A stretch of DNA of 64,000 nt from the NCBI GenBank assembly GCA_003255025.1, contig QANY01008030.1, positions 414,153 to 478,152 on the forward strand, written 5' to 3'. A model generated the notes under the pieces. The model did no database searches and was not told the DNA's origin. It was given only the letters and a program-made list of their open reading frames with translations. This document shows, piece by piece, positions 13,327-24,589 of the stretch. The position numbers were made by a program, and so were the translations under genes. Origin of the DNA: Datisca glomerata (Eukaryota; Streptophyta; Magnoliopsida; Cucurbitales; Datiscaceae). The number at the start of each line of letters is the position of its first letter. The first letter of the stretch is position 1.

Positions 13327-16300
13327 TTAACGACCATCCGCGGAAGTGAAAGACTCAGCTAACCCTATCGGCCTTGGAGGGATACTACCCTTACTGTCTT
13401 GTAGATCAATATAACTGAAATCTTTTCCTTCTGATTCTTGCCATCCCTTCACCATTTGGTCAAGGGGTAAACTGTAGTCAATTCCAGAATACTCCTCGGC
13501 GTCATTGTCAAAAGGTTTCCATTTTTCAACGAGCGGGGAAAGGACGTTTACTGCATGGCCCATATCTGGCCGTTGATTAGGCTCCCTTGCCGTGCAATGT
13601 CCGGCTAATTCAGCAATCGCTATTATGCTGTCATATGTATCTTCTTTGACATCCAACGTTGGATCAATGGCAGACATCAGCTTCTCTTTGTCTGACTTTA
13701 TATGCCAAAACCATGCTGCTAAATATTGGCTTTCCTCGGGTCGATCCTCGTCAAGTGCCATCATTCCAGTCAGTAGTTCCATTAGTACCACTCCGAAACT
13801 AAAGACGTCTGCTTTAGTTGTGATCTTTCCGGTCACTGGATTAATCAGGTCAAGAAAGTTATAGTCAGTGTAATTTTACTCATTAAAGAGGTGAAATAGA
13901 CTTGAAATATTTACACATAGTAAAAAAATATAATTGCTGAGCATCGTTATTGATGGGTTAAAACTTCAAGAGATTAAGTTACCATAACAAGAAAACATTA
14001 GAGCCTGTAATAATACTAACCGCAAAGATGGTTTGGTTTCAAATATTATGACGTAAAAATTGCAAAAAAATTATAGGTTTGAAGAGGTCAAGAAATGGCC
14101 AAAATTTTTTGAAATTGCAAAGATGGCCGAAATTTTCAAAATTTTCAGCCATGTTTTTGGACGTAATAATACTATACGTAAATCTATTATATGCGCTCTG
14201 CACGTCACAGTTAAAGCTTAATTGATAAGTTGTCTTCACTAGTGATAATACATTATATACCATTGGTTCAAAGATTACTAATAATCAACTCAAGAAGGTT
14301 GACGAGATAGCAAAATAAGTAATCAATTAACCAAAAGTAGTAAAATAAATTATGTAGTTCAAGGTCATAGGCCATATTTCCAATTATTCTTTTCCGCTTT
14401 TTAAGCATTTTTTCGACCATTTTCGTAGTTAGCCCAATTACTATCAAAAAGTTAAGCTAAATGTTTGATAACAAAGAAAACAGTTAGACTAAAGACATAA
14501 TGTCCAACTGCCATAATGATAATGACTCTCAAGAACAAGCTGATTAAAAAAAGAAGATGCTTTGAAATTTCTTTTACCATATGGAGATACAGGAAAGAGA
14601 TTCTCTCAGAAAGATAATTAATACCCTTTTTCTGTCATGAATAGGATTCATTTGCAAACTTGTTCTAGTTTTATAAAGCTGGTAAATCCCTCTTATAATA
14701 TTGGATTTGGGAATTAACATCTAGCTAAAGACATAAATAATAAGCAACTTGGAGAGACTTACCGGCATATTCTGGTGCCAAATAACCAAAAGTCCCGGCA
14801 AGTCTGGTCACGACGGATTTTTCACCATCAGGTGCAAGTTTGACCAATCCAAAATCCGACACTTTTGCTTTAAAATCATCACCAAGTAAAATATTTGAAG
14901 ATTTAAGATCACGGTGGATGAAACTCTGGTGACCCAGAGTATGAAGATACTCCATGCCTCTAGCAACATCCAAGGCAATGTTTAACCTTCTTTTCCAAGA
15001 GAGAGGCTCCAACTTCAAGCTTTTCCAGTGGAAAAGATGCCTACTGAGGGCTCCTTGAGGCATATACTCATAAACAAGAATCCTTTCGTTCCCTTCGATG
15101 GAATATCCTAAAAGTGATACCAAATGACGGTGCCTTACCTTTGAAAGCACTGCGATTTCAGATTGGAATTCATCCAAGGCTTTATTGCTAATCACTCCAG
15201 CTTCCATTCTTTTGACTGCAATTATTGTCCCATCATCCAATTCGCCCTTATAAACTACCCCAAACCCTCCACGCCCAAGCTCGTTCTCTGGTGCGAAATT
15301 CTTTGTCACGTTTCTTAGAACTTGAACTGATATGATGAGGTTTCCAGCTTCAATGACATGAGATTCGCCCGTTCCACCACTCGTTCTGCTCGCAGAACCA
15401 CTTCCTGTTAGTGTAGACGTACTTCCGTAAGTGTTACTGCCCGCAACAGCTATCTTAACCAAATTATCCGAATCAAATGGATCTCTTGGATGAATGACAA
15501 GTGAACTTGGAGCCTGAAAGGAGTGTTTTCTCTTCTTACAAAAATAAATGGATAAAGGAATCACCAGCAATGCAATTACAATAACACTTGCAACAGGAAC
15601 TACAATGGAAACTAAAAACGAAGGTACGGAACTCTTTTTTTGTGCTCGAGTATCAGAGGAATTAGAATTTGAGCCTGTTGGTGGAGAAGTCAGAGTTTCG
15701 GGAGGGGATTGTGAACCTCCAGCTCTGGGAGAAGGGGATGTGGATGGATTACCAGTTAAAAGAGGATTTCCATCAATAACAAGCTTAACAGAGCTACGAA
15801 AATCGGGCAACGGAGGAGCAATGTTATTACCACTTACATCCAATACTGTCAAAGATCTTAAGGTAGTCCAGTTTGTGGGGATCTGACCATTCAAATTGTT
15901 GGTCTGAAGTGCAATCTGGACAAGATTCTCCAACTTTGCGACTGAAGGACTCAGCGTTCCGCTCAGATTGAGCCTTGGTAAATTGATAACAGAGACTTTT
16001 TTAGTAGAATCACAGTTTATCCCCAACCATCCTTGACAGGGGTCATTACCAGACCAAGCAGAAACAAATCTTAAAGGGTAATTCAATCCAGCAAGGAACT
16101 CTATAAGCGCCATTACTTCCGGGGCGCAAGGGATACCGGGTGTGAACTGACAAAATGAATTCGAAGAGAAACTAACTTTAGGCGTTTTAAAATTTGGAAT
16201 TGGACCCATGAAATGGTTATTGTTCAAATCCAAATGTCTCAAATTCATATCTGCTAAGCTCTGAGGAATTAGGCCAACAAAATCATTGCCGTTGAGATTG

Positions 16301-17103
16301 AGATCCTGCAAAACACTTAAACTCCCAATGCTTTCAGGAATAGTACCTGTGAATTTATTCCCATGGAGCCATAGACTGTTTAGAGAGGTCATGGTAGTGA
16401 TTACCTCAATTGAACCAGTCATACCATCACCACCTTGATTATTCAACCAAAGCATCTCCAACATCGTACCGTTAAAACTGGCCGGAATCTGACCAGACAG
16501 TCTATTTTTCGAAAGCAACAGGACGGTTAAAGACGACATCGTACCCAGAAAATCCGGCAACGGGCCGGCCAGATTACAACTCGTACAAGTAAGATTGGTT
16601 AACTGAGCTGAATCTTTCAACCCGATTGGGAACATCCACCCAATACTACCGTTCAAATTATTGTTATCCAGTGCCAGAACTTCCAAACTATCAAGGCCAG
16701 TGAAGAAATCATACGGAATCGAAGTGAAATTATTGTAATCCAAATAAGCGTACCGTAAATTCTTCAGGTCACTGAAAGTTGGCAATGGACCACTGAGATT
16801 ATTCTCCTGGAGACCTAAATTTGAGAGCAGAGAAAGCTGGTTGAAATTCTGAGGAAGAGGACCCACCAATCCCAAGCCCCGGACCTGAATCTGTGAAACT
16901 CTGGTGCCGGAACAGTAAATATGGGGCCATTTGTTACCACATGGGTCGCCGTCATTGGCCGGCCACTTCAACAGCTCCGGGTTCAGCAGCCCGTTTTCGA
17001 ACTGCCTTAGAATAGCTAGGTCATTTGGGTCTGTTGCACTAAAACCCACTGACAGAAAAGTGAGAAGAATCGCTAGAAAAAGCTCTTTCGAATTGTCTTC
17101 CAT
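13327..17103 (-). CDS. TMK-family leucine-rich-repeat receptor-like serine/threonine kinase
   Basis: Two exons, 14763-17103 and 13327-13835, are joined through a 927-base intron inside the kinase domain (GCC-G/TG-ACC) and give 949 residues. I chose the ATG at 17103 (context ACCATGG) because it gives a compact signal peptide; an upstream in-frame ATG at 17127 adds eight residues. A signal peptide (about 1-24) comes first. Two LRR blocks follow, separated by a non-LRR island with paired cysteines (C318, C326, C356, C364), which is the hallmark of TMKs. A Ser/Pro-rich juxtamembrane stalk leads to a membrane helix (about 495-521). The kinase has GRGGFGVVY (610-618), K631, HRD (730-732) and DFG (750-752), so it should be active. 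The C terminus ends in AESFTSADGR, as in TMK proteins. By family knowledge TMKs act at the plasma membrane in auxin-linked growth signalling. The protein resembles TMK3-type members more than BARK1, but the subgroup is uncertain. Confidence 0.93.
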
Positions 17104-18696
17104 GGTAGATCTGTTACAATGCACCATGCTTCAAAAACCTTCATGTGTACACTATTAACGGAGGTTTCTGCGAATACCCATGGAAAATCCTGCATATCAC
17201 ATCACGGAATTGAGATTATAATGCAGTCCGTGAAGAGTGGTGAGAGAAGTCAAAGATCCGCAAAGACGATTAAGAAAGTCGAGATTGAAGAGGAAATTCG
17301 GACCATCAAAGACGGATCTTTAAGAGGGAAATTTTCAACACCCCAGTTAGAAATGTGAGGAATTCAGGTTGTAAACTGAAGCAGAAGATGAAAATTAGTA
17401 AAAAAAAAAAATCTTGAATGAGACGTACCCTTTCGGGGAATTTACGTTCTGGTATGTGTGTCTCAACTACATTCTGGGGGAGGTGGCTTGCCACGCACCA
17501 TTCCACACCTCCATTTTTTTTTTTTTTTTTCTTTTTTTCTTTTTTTTTGGTCAAAGACACACCTCCATTTTCTTTGATCACGCTTTGAGGTGGCTGACTG
17601 GAGTACTGGAAACGTCGTGTTGTTTTAAAAACTACAAACAAACAAAAACAAGTTCGTGAAGTGCACGCTCTACTTGATTGTTTTCAAAAATTGTTGTGAA
17701 TAGTAATTACACTTTAGAGGCTATATAGGGTACATGGTCTGTTTTTATGCCTATTTGAATGTAAATTAGATATATATATATATATAAATAGTCTATACAC
17801 CGTACATAGACTATACCTTAAAATTTTTCTTGTTGTTAAAATTTTTTTAGAAAACTTTATACTAAAACAATTTCTTAAATATTACTCCCTAATAAGAATA
17901 AGAGGGAAATTTGAAAACAAATAAGAATTGAGGAATATGAGAGTTTCTTAAACAAAATAAGATATGATAATAATTTAAAAATGTTGAAATCTTCATCAAC
18001 ATTAGATCTTATACCATTAAAAATTATTTGTGTTATCAATGACTTATTTGTTTATAGTTGGCGTTAAGATGTGTTTTTCATTGCTTTAAGCAATCAATGA
18101 AATAAAAAATTTAAAATTTGAGATTAATAAAAATATTTGATTATAACATTATAATTACTCGATTAGTGTAAAACTTGAAAGCTGAAAAAATACCTTCAAC
18201 CCAAAACTCATTTAAGAGACTTCATATAATCATTTAATATAAAAAAGAAAAAAGAAAATAAGCTTGAGATATTTGAGTTGATAAATTTGAAATTGAAGGT
18301 AAAGCTTATATATAAGGCATACCTTTAAAATTAACTCAATATTTATTTTATAAAACATGTCACACATCAATTTTAATATGCAATGAACTTATTATTGAAA
18401 TAGAAAAGTTGAATGCATGTAAATACATCAATATTAATAAAATTCGTGTTGAATTAAGAGTTCATTTGTTTTTACATAAATCAATACTAAGTTTATAAAC
18501 ATATATTAATGAAAAGTTTGTTCTTTTAACGCCAAATGTATGGAGGAATGGATTTTAAAGTGATTGAAGAAGCAAGTTGTATTGTAGTGAGAAGGTTTTA
18601 GGTCGAATCACAATTACTTTCTTCTCTGTATAACGAGGAATCCTAGAAGGAAAAGCTTAAGTTAGAGACAAATGTTTGACCATCTGACTTTTTTCA
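17104..18696. other. Upstream region of the TMK-like gene and AT-rich spacer
   Basis: 17104-17400 probably contains the 5' UTR and proximal promoter of the kinase. A T-rich run occupies 17514-17548 and a TA repeat lies at 17769-17786. From about 17800 to 18696 I see only AT-rich sequence with no gene. Confidence 0.5.
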
Positions 18697-18705
18697 TTAA
18701 TTTAA
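18697..18705. repeat. Left target-site duplication of the Mutator-like element
   Basis: TTAATTTAA immediately precedes the GAG that opens the left inverted repeat. The matching right copy at 23851-23859 is TTAACTTAA, which gives 8 of 9 identical. Nine bases is the usual target duplication of Mutator-like elements. Confidence 0.7.
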
Positions 18706-18923
18706 GAGTTAATTTTATAAATACCTCCCCAATTTTTCAATTTTTAAGTACATCTCTTTAATTTTAAAATCTTTCTAATTTTTCTTTTAACTTTCATCAG
18801 TTATCAATTATACCCCTTCTGTTAATTTCTCCATCCTAGATCCGTTAAGTTGTTCTCGTGCATAGCCCGTGATCATCTTTTGGACACTTTTGCCCTCCAA
18901 TGGCAAAACGCATAGTTTTGCCT
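18706..18923 (+). repeat. Left terminal inverted repeat of the Mutator-like element
   Basis: It reads GAGTTAATTTTATAAATACC at the outer end and CATAGTTTTGCCT at the inner end. Aligned with the reverse complement of 23661-23850 it matches along its whole length with several small indels. Confidence 0.8.
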
Positions 18924-18942
18924 AATTTTTTTAAATAAAAAT

Positions 18943-19552
18943 ATTTTACGTCTTCCATCGCCTCGTCTGGATTTGCATCTCCCACAGCTTTCAACCGGTT
19001 TGCTTTACCAATTCCTTAACCAAAACACTGTCATTCTTAATAAAAGTGATCCAAAAAAATATTTCAGCCACGGCAGGATGGTCAAACCAGTTAAAAGCAC
19101 CAAGAAGCTCAAAACCTTCTCTAACCATTTCCTGAAGCTCCTCGTATTCCTCCCGTCTATTTTCTGGGTCGTATCGTTTCCCAAAAACGCTTACCATAAT
19201 TTTGTTCAAAAACGCAATCTATACATGATTTCTTAAGAAAACAGTTCCATCAAATTTCCGTTCATTTTCTATGTTGCGCAGCATATAAGCGCATTCTAGC
19301 TGGCGACCTGTTGCGTGGGAAAGAATACGTCGAGGTGCGAAGAGGTGGGTCGAAGCAATCCGCCACAGAAGTCGCCGGTAAGTGCCGTCGGGAGCAAAGC
19401 CAATAGCTCGGCCAAACATAAGACTCTTAGCCGATTGCTTAAGCGGGCGGTCGGCGACGTAGGGATTTTGCGAGTTGTGTGAGGGTCAGACGCTACAACA
19501 ACAGGTGTGGGCCGAGGCTGAAAGCCATGGGAGACGATGGAAGACGCAAAAT
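18943..19552. repeat. Inner inverted-repeat pair bracketing the CYP78A fragment
   Basis: About 22 bases at 18943-18964 (core CGTCTTCCATCG) recur inverted at 19531-19552 with two mismatches. Between them lies almost only CYP78A-derived sequence. On either side, sequence related to the right terminal inverted repeat resumes. The fragment therefore seems to have entered the left TIR region as a unit with its own small inverted ends. Confidence 0.6.
18990..19505 (-). pseudogene. CYP78A cytochrome P450 fragment (captured, disrupted)
   Basis: On the minus strand, pieces in more than one frame read VASDPHTTR, then ADRPLKQSAKSLMFGRAIGFAPDG, RRIL and, further on, [17 protein letters not shown]. These match the N-terminal to middle part of CYP78A proteins, which are plant P450s of the KLUH group that regulate organ size. 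Frames shift at least once, part of the segment between the two conserved blocks is lost or diverged, and the haem-binding C terminus is absent. It cannot encode a working P450. Its placement inside the TIR region of a Mutator-like element points to gene-fragment capture (Pack-MULE behaviour). The parent gene is not in this window. Confidence 0.8.
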
Positions 19553-19789
19553 AGTTCTAATTCAATTATTTTTAGGTTTATTTTACTAAAATACAATTCT
19601 ACATTTTGTAGAAATAAACCATAACACTAATTTTCACTTATCCTAACCCCTCGTCCACAATCAATTCAAAATTAGCTTGTGAAGTTATAAAAAAATCGTT
19701 TCACGAATTTTAAACGACGGCTTGAAAAAAATAAGATGATTACACGAAATATCACTTATTCGTCTTACTGTTTCTCTCTCTCTCAAAAT

Positions 19790-21126
19790 CGCAGCATCTT
19801 TCTCTCAGCAAACCCTTGAGTCTCCATCTCCCACAGCAAGGAAAAACAAGGTAAGTTTTCGAGTTTATGAGTTTTTGTTCTGGATTCTGAGATGTTTTTT
19901 CTGAGTTTCTAAAGTGTTTTTTATGGATTTCTGAGGGGGGGGTTCCTGGATTTCTACATTTCTGTTTTTTATTAATGTCAGAATCACAATAAAGTTGATT
20001 TTTTTGTCTGGGTTTCTGAGTGTTTTTTTTCTACTGAGTTTCTTAGTATTGTTTTCTTGGTTTCTGAGGTGTTGGTCTTGGTGGGTGTCTGTTTTCTTGA
20101 TTACAATAGGGTCGTGTACATCTCGTGTAGACTACACAAGGGTTGAACAAGTCTCTTGTAGGCTATATGAAGACTACACAAGGGTCGTGTAAGCCTCATG
20201 AAGGCTATATGAGGAATATATCAGGATAATGTACCTCTCATGTAGTCTACATGAAGATCGTGTACACCTCGTATGGTCTATACGATGATTACACGAGCAT
20301 TGTGCGCACCTTGTGTAGTCTACACGATGACTACATGAGCATCGTATACATTTTCTACAGGTTATGACTTCATCAAAGATGCAACTAAGATACATCAGTG
20401 ATGTTAACACAATTTCAAAAGTAAGGGTCAATGCAAAGTGCAATCCCCAATGCATAGGAGACTATCAAGATCAAGCTGATAACTCATCAACTCTCCCTAT
20501 TTAAGGAGACATGCTTTGGCCATCTCCTTGATCTCCTAGCCCTGAAATTTTCAGCAACTGTCTGCCACTAGTTGCTGATCAGGAAGGCTGAATATGTCAA
20601 TGGCACTCCATCTGGAGGAGAAAATCTAGTTTATTGTCAATGGGGGACCACTGTGCTTCTCCAATAAGGAGTTCTCGTTGATGAACGGACTAAAATTTGG
20701 TGAATCATGGGATGAGAAGAAGACACGTGGCCCCAATAGGCTCTATGATCTGTATTTTTCCAAAACCCAATCAATAAGCATGGCTGAGTTGGAGGAGAAG
20801 TTTAAAAACTCTGAATATAAGTCAGATTCTGATGGGGTCAAGATGGCTCTGATTTATTTGTTGAAACATTTTATGTTGGGGAGGGCGTAGTGTACCCTAA
20901 TTGAGAATAGATGATTGGTTTTGGTTGACGACCTTGAAGCGTTCAACCAATATCCGTGGGTAGAGCTCTCGTTCTCTAAAATAATGAAATCGTTATTAGT
21001 TGTAAAAAATACAAACGTTGTTTTCTGTTATCTTAAAGATCATAAAAAAACACAGAAATCCCCCACTGTTGTTCATTGGTATTCACTCAATGGATATCCA
21101 TTTGCCTTACAAGTACAATTTATTTA
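19790..21126 (+). pseudogene. Decayed DUF1985 gene of the Mutator-like element
   Basis: A leader-like exon ends at 19850 before GTAAGT. An acceptor (TTTTCTACAG) precedes 20361, and an ATG follows at 20364. The downstream sequence shows DUF1985 landmarks in alternating frames: LSLFKETCFGHLLDL, FSNKEFSLMNGLKFGES, RLYDLYFSKTQSIS, a LLVVKNTNVVF-like stretch and a WYSLNGYPFALQVQF-type end. Several stops and frame changes break it (for example a TAG after SATVCH). DUF1985 is a plant domain of unknown biochemical function that is common in Mutator-like transposons. The intron carries the first block of palindromic repeats. Confidence 0.7.
20110..20345. repeat. First block of degenerate CGTGTAG/CTACACG repeats
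   Basis: It lies inside the predicted intron of the DUF1985 remnant. Copies of CTACACG, CTACATG and CGTGTA recur at irregular spacing. It is more diverged than the block at 21560-22095. Confidence 0.7.
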
Positions 21127-21334
21127 ATTCTACATAGTGATGTATTAAATTATTTATGTGCTAAATACTGAATCGCTATCTTTTGTTTAAATATAAATGG
21201 GTATTTGAAACTATCCCTTTGGTGGGTAGTTTGTATGGCAACCAGGTTTCGACCAAGGTGCCAAGGATTCTCAAGTGGTGTCCGACCATGATAGTATCGA
21301 TTGAGAATATTCAAAAAAAATTGAAGGAGAATGT

Positions 21335-21418
21335 ATGTTGACAAGGTGAATTATGTTGACAAGGTGAATTATGTTGACAAGGTGAATTATGTTGACAAGG
21401 TGAATTATGTTGACAAGT
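21335..21418 (+). repeat. 18-bp tandem repeat, about 4.7 copies
   Basis: The unit ATGTTGACAAGGTGAATT repeats without change until the last partial copy. It is a local minisatellite within the Mutator-like element. Confidence 0.9.
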
Positions 21419-21559
21419 TAATGACAGGCCGTATACAGTTGAAAAATTCACGAACAGAGGGCCCGAGAGCCATGAAAAGATATTTAAAATGATCCTGCTC
21501 ATCGGCATCTATGTGTGTTGTTTAATATTGTTGTATTAAAATCGGCAGAGTGCACAGTG

Positions 21560-22095
21560 GACAGGATGGGCACACGAGGTCCGTGTAACCATGATCTAGA
21601 CTACACGATGACTACATGAGGTCCGTGTAACCATCGTGTAAACTATACAATGACTACACGAGATCCGTGTAACCATGGTATAGACTACACGATAATTACA
21701 CGAGGTCCGTAAACCATCATATAGACTACACGAGGCCTATGAACAATCATGTAGACTACACGAGGTCCGTGCGACCATGGTGTAGAGTACATGATGACTA
21801 TACAAGGTCTGTGTAATCATCATGTAGACTACACGATGACTAGACGAGGTCTGTGTAATCATCGTGTAGACTACACGATGATTAGATGAGGTCTGTGTAA
21901 TTATCGTGTAGACTACACGATGACTAGACGAGGTCCGTGTAACTATGGTGTAAACTACACGATGACTACGCGAGATCTGTGTAACCATGGTGTAGACTAC
22001 ACAGGGTCGTGCAACCATGGTGTAGACTACACGAGATCCATGTAACCATTGTGTAGACTACATGAAGCTCATGTAGTACTCGTGTATACATTATG
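21560..22095. repeat. Main 42-bp tandem array with palindromic core
   Basis: The period is about 42 bases. Each unit contains the odd palindrome CGTGTAGACTACACG, then ATGACTACACGAGGTCC and GTGTAACCAT. About a dozen units are visible, some shortened. Because 42 is a multiple of three, one minus-strand frame stays open for over 90 codons with a 14-residue period (VVYTIVTQTSSSHR-like). I take this as a by-product rather than a gene. Confidence 0.9.
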
Positions 22096-22784
22096 ATGTC
22101 AAAATAAAAAATAAGTACTTTGATTTTTTTATTCTAACGTGTGACAATATGCTGGGAGCATCCTATAGTTGTCTTTAGGAGACACTCGAACTAATTCCAA
22201 TGCATATTCCCTAGCCCTCCACACCTTATGGCAACCTATATTGACACCAAAATCAAGCCGAACATTTTTAATTATGTCTTTTGGCTTATATATACGTCCG
22301 ACCCCGTGTATTTTGACCGTATAAAATGACCAATCAATGAATATGTAGCATGCTGGTGTTCATGTCTTAAAACATCAAATGTGCATGCATGTTTATTGAT
22401 GAACTTTGTAACTTTGAAGTATGGACAATTTTTCAATTTCATGGCTCATAACCTTCATTGGTATGTTTTCTCAACACATACAAGTATCAATATTGCATGG
22501 CTTGACTTGAAGATCTGAAACTAAAAATTTCTTCGGATGACCATCATACGAGCAACTTTAAACAGCTCGACTTTATCACTGTACAAATCATCCATATATT
22601 ATTGTGTCTGTTTCAAACTGATTCAAATCATCCTGTTGCTTACTGAGCTCAGGACGTTGTTCATTCAAATCAGGTTGTAATGGCAATGGACAAGTGGTAT
22701 CGGGATTCATCACTTGTATTCAAGTCTGGAATTGTTGTATGGTTATCTCCACTGATGGCTTCGTCATGGCCACCTTCACGACCA

Positions 22785-23175
22785 TCGTGTAGTGTACCCT
22801 ACACGATGATCATGTAGACCTCGCTTACTGTAATAAGCCCTACACGATGCTCATGTAGTTTCATCATGTAGACTACACAGTGATCGTGTAATTCTATCGT
22901 GTAGTGTGCATGAGGACTACACGAGTATCATATAGTGTACACGAGTAGTAGACGATTATCTTGTGGTCATCTTGTACGCTACACGATGACACTACACAAT
23001 GATCATGTAGTCCTTGATTAGTGTAATATATGGTACACGATGCTCGCGAACTGCTAATAAAGTTCCTAATGCACCACATAATAATCGTGTAGTGTACACA
23101 AGGTTTACATGGGACTCGTGAACCCTGCGTGTAGTCTACACGAGGCTCGTGTAGTACTCATGTAGACATCGTTTT
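22785..23175. repeat. Third block of CTACACG/CGTGTAG repeats
   Basis: Diverged copies of the same motif appear in both orientations next to the right inner region of the element, with irregular spacing. Beyond it a GA/AAG-rich simple stretch runs at about 23376-23435. Confidence 0.75.
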
Positions 23176-23660
23176 GCACTACACCATCGTTGTGGTGATC
23201 GTGTACAATAAATGAATTTCAAACAACGTTCCAGAAAGAAAAAAATAAATAAATATTTTCAGAAAACTCATAAAAGAAGGAAGAAGACAAGTAAATATTT
23301 TCAAAAAGAAGAAAACAAAACTTATACATGTTCTAGAGAGAAGAACTAGCAATCATTTATTGTTTGCATGAATAAGGAAGAAGACGAAGAAGGAAGAAGA
23401 GGAAGAAGAAAACGAAGAAGAAGTAGAAAAAATGAAAAACGAAGAAGGAGAATTTGGATGGGGTGGGTAGAGAGATTTTGAGTATTAAATGAGTAGAACA
23501 TGACATTTGATTGGACAACTTGTAAGAAGGGCAATGGGGAAAAAGTGAAAAAGTGAAGGAAAAGTGTACCAAGGATTAGGGTAAGCGAAAATTAGTATTA
23601 GGGTCAATTCTATAAAATAATTAGCGTAAGAGTCTACCTTAACAAAAAACTATTTTTTAA

Positions 23661-23850
23661 GGCAAAACTCTACGTTTTGCCATGGGAGGGCAAAATTGTC
23701 CAAAAGTTGGTCACGTGCAAACGGGTCTAGGATGAAAAACTTAACAGTGAGTGATTGATGAAAGTTGAAGAAAAATTTAAATATTTTAAAATTGAGCGGA
23801 ATTACTTAAAATTTGACAAAAGTTGATGGGGGTACTTATGAAATTTACTC
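23661..23850 (-). repeat. Right terminal inverted repeat of the Mutator-like element
   Basis: It starts GGCAAAACTCTACG and ends AAATTTACTC. It is the inverted partner of 18706-18923. Confidence 0.8.
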
Positions 23851-23859
23851 TTAACTTAA
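23851..23859. repeat. Right target-site duplication
   Basis: TTAACTTAA differs at one base from the left copy at 18697-18705. Confidence 0.7.
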
Positions 23860-24589
23860 AACATTAAGAAAAACATGAAAAAAAAACACTCGATTTTATG
23901 CTACAATTGTTTTACAAGACATCAAAAATTTACATGTGTTTCCTTATTCAAATCATTCTCATCTTTTATTATTTTTTTGTGTACTAAAATTGACATGATA
24001 TCTTAAATGAAATATGTTTTGTTTATGCCAGATATGAAGCTAAAAACCTCTCAATTTTCAATATAATTTCACTAAGTCTTAAAAATGATTTTTTGAATCC
24101 CTTAATTTTGATGAAAATGTAACACCACCCCCGTATGTTAATTAATTTTGACTTTAATCGGATGCTGAAAAATGTAAAAAAAAATCACGTAATCATCTTA
24201 TTTTTATATAAATATCACATTTTTTATGAAAATATCTAAATCTAAACAAACCCATTTTTTGGTGTTAGACTTAGATCACAAAAGATGCAATTCTCAGACA
24301 TAGAGCGAAAAAAAAATACACTAGACACTAAGAACCCTGATTTTTTGGGTGATTAATATGGTGCAAATACAGACATAAGATCAGATAAGTTCTGCTTAAG
24401 AACATTGACTGAAGTCATTAACAACAATTTTTATGACTTTTTATTCTACTTTATATAAAGTTTTATCATGCCGTGAAATTCACGGCATGGATATTGGGCT
24501 ATAGTAGTCCTTAAATTATATTTGGAGTAATCTCGGCCACACAAAATCCAGTAGGTAGCAGGTTTTTATTTATTTATTTTTAATTTTTT
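23860..24589. other. Spacer between two repeat-rich elements
   Basis: AT-rich with no gene. It contains a perfect 11-base-arm palindrome (CATGCCGTGAA-A-TTCACGGCATG) at 24467-24489. The outer end of the next repeat locus probably lies near 24535, but no target duplication was found. Confidence 0.5.

Larger units (their letters stand above)
18706..23850. mobile_element. Non-autonomous Mutator-like element (5145 bp) with long TIRs, DUF1985 remnant, 42-bp palindromic arrays and a CYP78A fragment
   Basis: The ends are GAGT...ACTC, flanked by a 9-bp near-identical direct repeat. The terminal inverted repeats of about 190-220 bp (18706-18923 and 23661-23850) are roughly three-quarters identical and share the core TTTTGCCCTCC-ATGGCAAAACG. 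A second matching patch lies further in (19617-19652 against 23570-23612). Inside are a CYP78A fragment, a leader-like exon ending in a GTAAGT donor (19851), a DUF1985 pseudogene and three arrays of a palindromic repeat. No MuDR-type DDE transposase was seen, so the element is non-autonomous or decayed. DUF1985 genes travelling in plant Mutator-like elements, often with Ulp1-like proteases, are established knowledge; no protease domain was recognised here. Confidence 0.82.

Noticed and set aside
15548..15886. Plus-strand open frame inside the TMK-like gene
   Set aside because: It is a shadow of the kinase exon on the opposite strand, with no match of its own.
17306..17659. Open frames over the T-rich run upstream of the TMK-like gene
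   Set aside because: They encode Lys or Phe runs from a homopolymer tract; this is the promoter or UTR region.
21737..22018. Minus-strand frame with 14-residue repeats
   Set aside because: It tracks the 42-bp satellite exactly; no sign of coding selection can be seen.
21560..22095. CRISPR-like regular repeats
   Set aside because: This is plant nuclear DNA and the units are directly adjacent satellite copies, with no unique spacers.
23346..23572. Minus-strand hydrophobic open frames near the right TIR
   Set aside because: The Leu/Phe/Ser-rich translation comes from a GAAGAA-type simple repeat.
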